A stretch of DNA of 15,145 bases from an uncultured Bacilli bacterium. GTDB lineage: Bacteria > Bacillota_I > Bacilli_A > RF39 > UBA660. Numbering within the stretch: position 1 is the stretch's first letter; every line of letters starts with the position of its first letter. Positions 13,266-15,145 of this stretch are shown one piece after another. Location: positions 1 to 15,145 of the forward strand of contig CANQMC010000016.1 of NCBI GenBank assembly GCA_947624855.1, read 5' to 3'. A program made the position numbers and the translations under genes. The notes under the pieces were generated by a model that was not told the DNA's origin, ran no database searches, and saw only the letters and a list, made by a program, of their open reading frames with translations.

Positions 13266-14801
13266 ATGAAAGATACAGGTATTAAATTTGAAACTTTACA
13301 TAAAGGTTTTAACTTTAAAAAAATATTTATAGGATTAGTAGTAATAGTAGCAATAGGAAGTGTAATAATATTAAGAGGTTCTAAAGCCAATTATACATAT
13401 GAGCAAATAATACCTTTTGCTGAAGGAGTAGTAAGAATAAGAAAAGCAGATTTAAATTTAATGGCAGTAAATGTACAAAAGACAAAAGGATGTACAACAA
13501 AAGATACTAATTGTTATGAAACGACAACAGAAGTACCAAGTGGAAATTATAAAGTAAATGAAGAATATTCATATTGTACAGTAGATGATGGAACAAAAGA
13601 TGTCGAAGATACAACAATACCAATGGAATATAAAGAAGGAAAAGTATATATAGGAGTAAATAAAAAAGGAACAAGATGTTATATATATTTAGATATATAT
13701 GAACCACCAAAAACAGGCTTAGAAATAGCACAAGCCTCAAATCCCCAATCAATGCCAAAAATAACCGGTCCAGCGTGCGATAAAAATACAAATAGTTCAG
13801 GACATACAAGTGATGATAAAGAATGTACAATGCATGATAAGGGAATATACACAACCCAAGATGATAAAGGAACAAGTTATGTATATAGAGGAACAGTAAA
13901 TAATAATTGGGTAAAATTCGGAACAACAGGAACACAAACAGGAAAAGGAGCCCCAATCTGGTGGAGAATAATACGTATTAATGGAGATGGTTCAGTCCGA
14001 ATGATATATGCAGGAACTGGAGCAACTGCCCCAGCAGATAGTACAGGAAAATGGGCAAACTCTGGAACACATGCTCAATTAAGCGAAACGCAAGGATTTG
14101 CACCAAAATCAACAGATGTTACATGTGCGAATAATAAATCAACTGGTGGTTATTGTTATAATGATAATGCATATGTAGGGTATGTGTATGGAGATACAGG
14201 AGCAAGTACATGGGCAAATGCACATAAAAATGAACATCCAAGTAATGTAAAGAAAGAAATAGATGCATGGTATAATACAACAAATTTATCAACGTTATCA
14301 ACATATCTAAGTGATAGTGCAGGATTCTGTGGAGATAGATCAAGTAACACAAGTGATAGTGCAGCACCAGCACAGATAGGAGGCTATGGAACAACAACAA
14401 CCTATTATGGAGCAAGATACAGAAATTATACAAACACGACACCAGATTTAAGATGTACATATGCAAGTAATGATTTGTATACAACAGATAAAGCAAGTGA
14501 AGGAAATAAAAAATTAACATATCCAATAGGATTAATAACAGCGGATGAGGTAACACTAGCCGGAGGATATTATGGTTCTAGTAATTATGGTTATTGGTTA
14601 TATACAGGATCTGTATATTGGACTTTGTCTCCGTTTCACTTTCGCAACGGCTATGCTTACGTGTTCGACGTGAGTTCGAGTGGCGGCCTCAGCAGCAACC
14701 CCGTGGGCAACACTTTTGGTGTGCGCCCAGTAATAAATCTGAAGGCTGATGTTAGTTTTACAGGAAATGGAACAACAAGTACACCATATGAAGTTTCTTA
14801 A
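13266..14801 (+). CDS. Membrane-anchored surface protein with a lectin-like, putatively hypervariable C-terminus
   Basis: The 511-residue protein has a short cytoplasmic start, one signal-anchor helix (about 20-36, IFIGLVVIVAIGSVIIL), then an extracellular region with scattered Cys. Segments such as GIYTTQDDKGTSYVYRG, PIWWRIIRINGDGSVRM and LTYPIGLITADEVTLAGG lead into YWTLSP (451-456) and GVRPVINL (about 485-492). This is the pattern of DUF6273/DUF1566-like, C-type-lectin/FGE-type domains, a fold used by targets of diversity-generating retroelements. The W452-P488 stretch is GC-rich and codon-shifted (see the separate entry). The family seems to be surface ligand-binding; the ligand is unknown. 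The start is ATG 13266, 10 nt after AAGGTGA; an in-frame TTG at 13257 sits too close to the SD. It is divergent from the double-HTH regulator and has a consensus promoter. No reverse transcriptase is in the window. Confidence 0.8.
   Translation: MKDTGIKFETLHKGFNFKKIFIGLVVIVAIGSVIILRGSKANYTYEQIIPFAEGVVRIRKADLNLMAVNVQKTKGCTTKDTNCYETTTEVPSGNYKVNEEYSYCTVDDGTKDVEDTTIPMEYKEGKVYIGVNKKGTRCYIYLDIYEPPKTGLEIAQASNPQSMPKITGPACDKNTNSSGHTSDDKECTMHDKGIYTTQDDKGTSYVYRGTVNNNWVKFGTTGTQTGKGAPIWWRIIRINGDGSVRMIYAGTGATAPADSTGKWANSGTHAQLSETQGFAPKSTDVTCANNKSTGGYCYNDNAYVGYVYGDTGASTWANAHKNEHPSNVKKEIDAWYNTTNLSTLSTYLSDSAGFCGDRSSNTSDSAAPAQIGGYGTTTTYYGARYRNYTNTTPDLRCTYASNDLYTTDKASEGNKKLTYPIGLITADEVTLAGGYYGSSNYGYWLYTGSVYWTLSPFHFRNGYAYVFDVSSSGGLSSNPVGNTFGVRPVINLKADVSFTGNGTTSTPYEVS
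14619..14741 (+). other. Putative DGR variable region (VR) in the surface-protein gene
   Basis: Between the Trp codon at 14619 and the Pro codon at 14727, the 36 codons from 14622 to 14729 are 61 of 108 bases G+C by hand count (56%), against clearly AT-rich flanks. Seventeen of the 36 codons end in C, eleven in T, seven in G and only one in A, while the rest of the gene prefers A or T. Many fit a first-two-bases-variable AAC/AAT origin: CAC, CGC, AAC, GGC, TAC, TTC, GAC, AGC, CTC, CCC, TTT, AGT. DGR reverse transcription mutates template adenines and leaves other bases fixed, which gives this pattern. The invariant 3' part (GTGCGCCCAGT and following) would serve as the homing initiation site. 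No template repeat is visible, so horizontal recombination of a GC-rich segment is the alternative. Confidence 0.6.
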
Positions 14802-14818
14802 TTTTAAGATAATAAATA

Positions 14819-14936
14819 TCTTGCCTCTATAGCTTATCCAATCAAACATTTATTGTTTATTATATATTATCTTATATATTTTTCTAATTATATTATTTAA
14901 TTTATTAATGTTTCAAATTTATATATAGGGGCAAGA
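14819..14936. repeat. Long-span inverted repeat downstream of the surface-protein gene
   Basis: Arms TCTTGCCTCTATA (14819-14831) and TATAGGGGCAAGA (14924-14936) pair over 13 positions with one T-G wobble. Inside them a second perfect pair, AAACATT (14844-14850) and AATGTTT (14907-14913), is nearly in register. The rest of the loop is almost pure A+T with no gene. A short hairpin, AAGATA (14806-14811) with TATCTT (14817-14822), overlaps the first arm. No T-run follows, so it is not a simple terminator. Confidence 0.5.
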
Positions 14937-14949
14937 ATTATTATTGATA

Positions 14950-14978
14950 TTTACATTTAAAGAAAAATATAGTATAAT
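14950..14978 (+). promoter_or_regulatory. Near-consensus sigma-A promoter for the terminal RNA element
   Basis: TTTACA (14950-14955), 17 nt, TATAAT (14973-14978), with a start expected near 14985. No coding region follows within the window, so it drives an RNA leader or a small RNA. Confidence 0.75.
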
Positions 14979-14984
14979 CAAATT

Positions 14985-15078
14985 AGTAGTGCGTTAGGAT
15001 CATAACGTCTACTTGTTAGAGTAAACGTTAATCTCTATCTTGTTAATCATAACAAAGGTAAGGATTGGCGTCTTTTTT
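14985..15078 (+). ncRNA. Attenuator-like structured RNA (leader or small RNA)
   Basis: Four segments can pair in alternative ways. CGTTA (14992-14996) pairs with TAACG (15003-15007). TAACGT-TACT (15003-15013) pairs with AGTA-ACGTTA (15020-15030). ACGTTAATCT (15025-15034) pairs with GGATTGGCGT (15062-15071). The first and third pairings can coexist and give a terminator; the second excludes both and would act as an antiterminator. No leader peptide, T-box motif or riboswitch consensus that I know is present. The controlled gene would lie beyond 15145. Alternatively the RNA simply ends at the terminator and is a small RNA of about 90 nt. Confidence 0.6.
15025..15078 (+). terminator. Strong long-stem terminator of the terminal RNA element
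   Basis: A nearly continuous stem of about 20 bp: 10 bp from 15025-15034 with 15062-15071, then 15036-15045 with 15050-15060 around an ATCA loop, with one mismatch and one bulged A. It is followed by C and six T (15073-15078). Confidence 0.75.
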
Positions 15079-15079
15079 C

Positions 15080-15134
15080 GTCTACTTTGTAGACCTTTTA
15101 TGATAGTTCTCAAACGCATATAAATATCATAAAA
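15080..15134. repeat. Two hairpin-forming inverted repeats after the terminator
   Basis: GTCTAC (15080-15085) and GTAGAC (15089-15094) form a perfect 6-bp hairpin with a TTT loop. CGTCTACTT at 15079-15087 also repeats 15006-15014, so in a read-through transcript GTAGAC could pair with either copy. Next, TTTTATGATA (15096-15105) and TATCATAAAA (15125-15134) are a perfect 10-bp inverted repeat 19 bp apart. No gene is seen here; these could be regulatory sites for a gene past the window edge. Confidence 0.5.
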
Positions 15135-15145
15135 TAAAAGTTAGA

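Noticed and set aside
13507..14556. Long open frames on the minus strand opposite the surface-protein gene (149 and 145 codons)
   Set aside because: They are extremely rich in Leu, Tyr and His in low-complexity runs, caused by the A-ending codon bias of the plus-strand gene; they have no SD and no family resemblance.
14802..15145. Template repeat (TR) of a DGR in the gap after the surface gene
   Set aside because: No stretch resembles the variable region. The gap is AT-rich apart from short structured RNA segments, and no reverse transcriptase frame exists in the window.
14985..15145. T-box or known riboswitch leader
   Set aside because: I find no T-box sequence pairing with tRNA ends and no match to the purine, SAM, TPP, FMN, glycine, lysine or preQ1 consensus cores I know.
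1..15145. tRNA, rRNA, CRISPR array or insertion sequence
   Set aside because: No cloverleaf, no regularly spaced repeats, and no transposase frame or terminal inverted repeats with target duplication were found by reading both strands.

Overview
The window is AT-rich chromosomal DNA from a low-GC Bacillota. It looks most like an uncultured gut Bacilli/Mollicutes-related lineage (Erysipelotrichales/RF39-like), but no 16S is present, so this is inference. The code is standard: TGA ends a gene at 4885 and TGG encodes Trp. Genes are tightly packed, many begin after the Shine-Dalgarno (SD) sequence AGGTGA, promoters are close to sigma-A consensus, and mRNA leaders look very short.

Layout. 1-302: the tail of an upstream gene, then a probable small RNA on the minus strand (consensus promoter, three hairpins, U-tract terminator), back to back with the promoter of the next gene. 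303-4272: a five-helix membrane protein of unknown role, then ftsA and ftsZ, the core of the division ring. 4316-6021: a YdcF/DUF218-like protein overlapping a GT4 glycosyltransferase. 6063-8440: a cysteine desulfurase and ThiI, which together make 4-thiouridine in tRNA. 8435-9877 (minus): a compact UvrD/Rep-type helicase. 10037-12227: a ZnuA-like lipoprotein that has lost its metal-binding histidines, followed by ffh (signal recognition particle GTPase). 12300-12638: a CotD-like, Cys/His-rich spore coat protein. 12649-13098 (minus): a regulator with two XRE-type HTH domains. 13266-14801: a large membrane-anchored surface protein. 14802-15145: no gene, but an inverted repeat, a strong promoter and an RNA with mutually exclusive hairpins ending in a terminator.

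Most interesting is the end of the surface protein. The last part of its lectin-like (DUF6273/DUF1566-like) domain, about 108 bp, jumps to 56% GC by hand count. Its codons mostly have the form NNC/NNT, unlike the AT-ending codons of the rest of the gene. This is what the variable region of a diversity-generating retroelement (DGR) looks like after adenine mutagenesis of AAC/AAT template codons. No reverse transcriptase or template repeat lies in the window, so the call rests on composition and protein context. The divergent double-HTH regulator and a dyad over the consensus promoter suggest controlled expression of this protein.

Other points of interest are the minus-strand RNA near 79-180, the three-state attenuator-like RNA at 14985-15078, a thiI promoter that leaves essentially no leader, a probable ATT start codon, and several terminators that overlap stop codons or lie inside the neighbouring gene.
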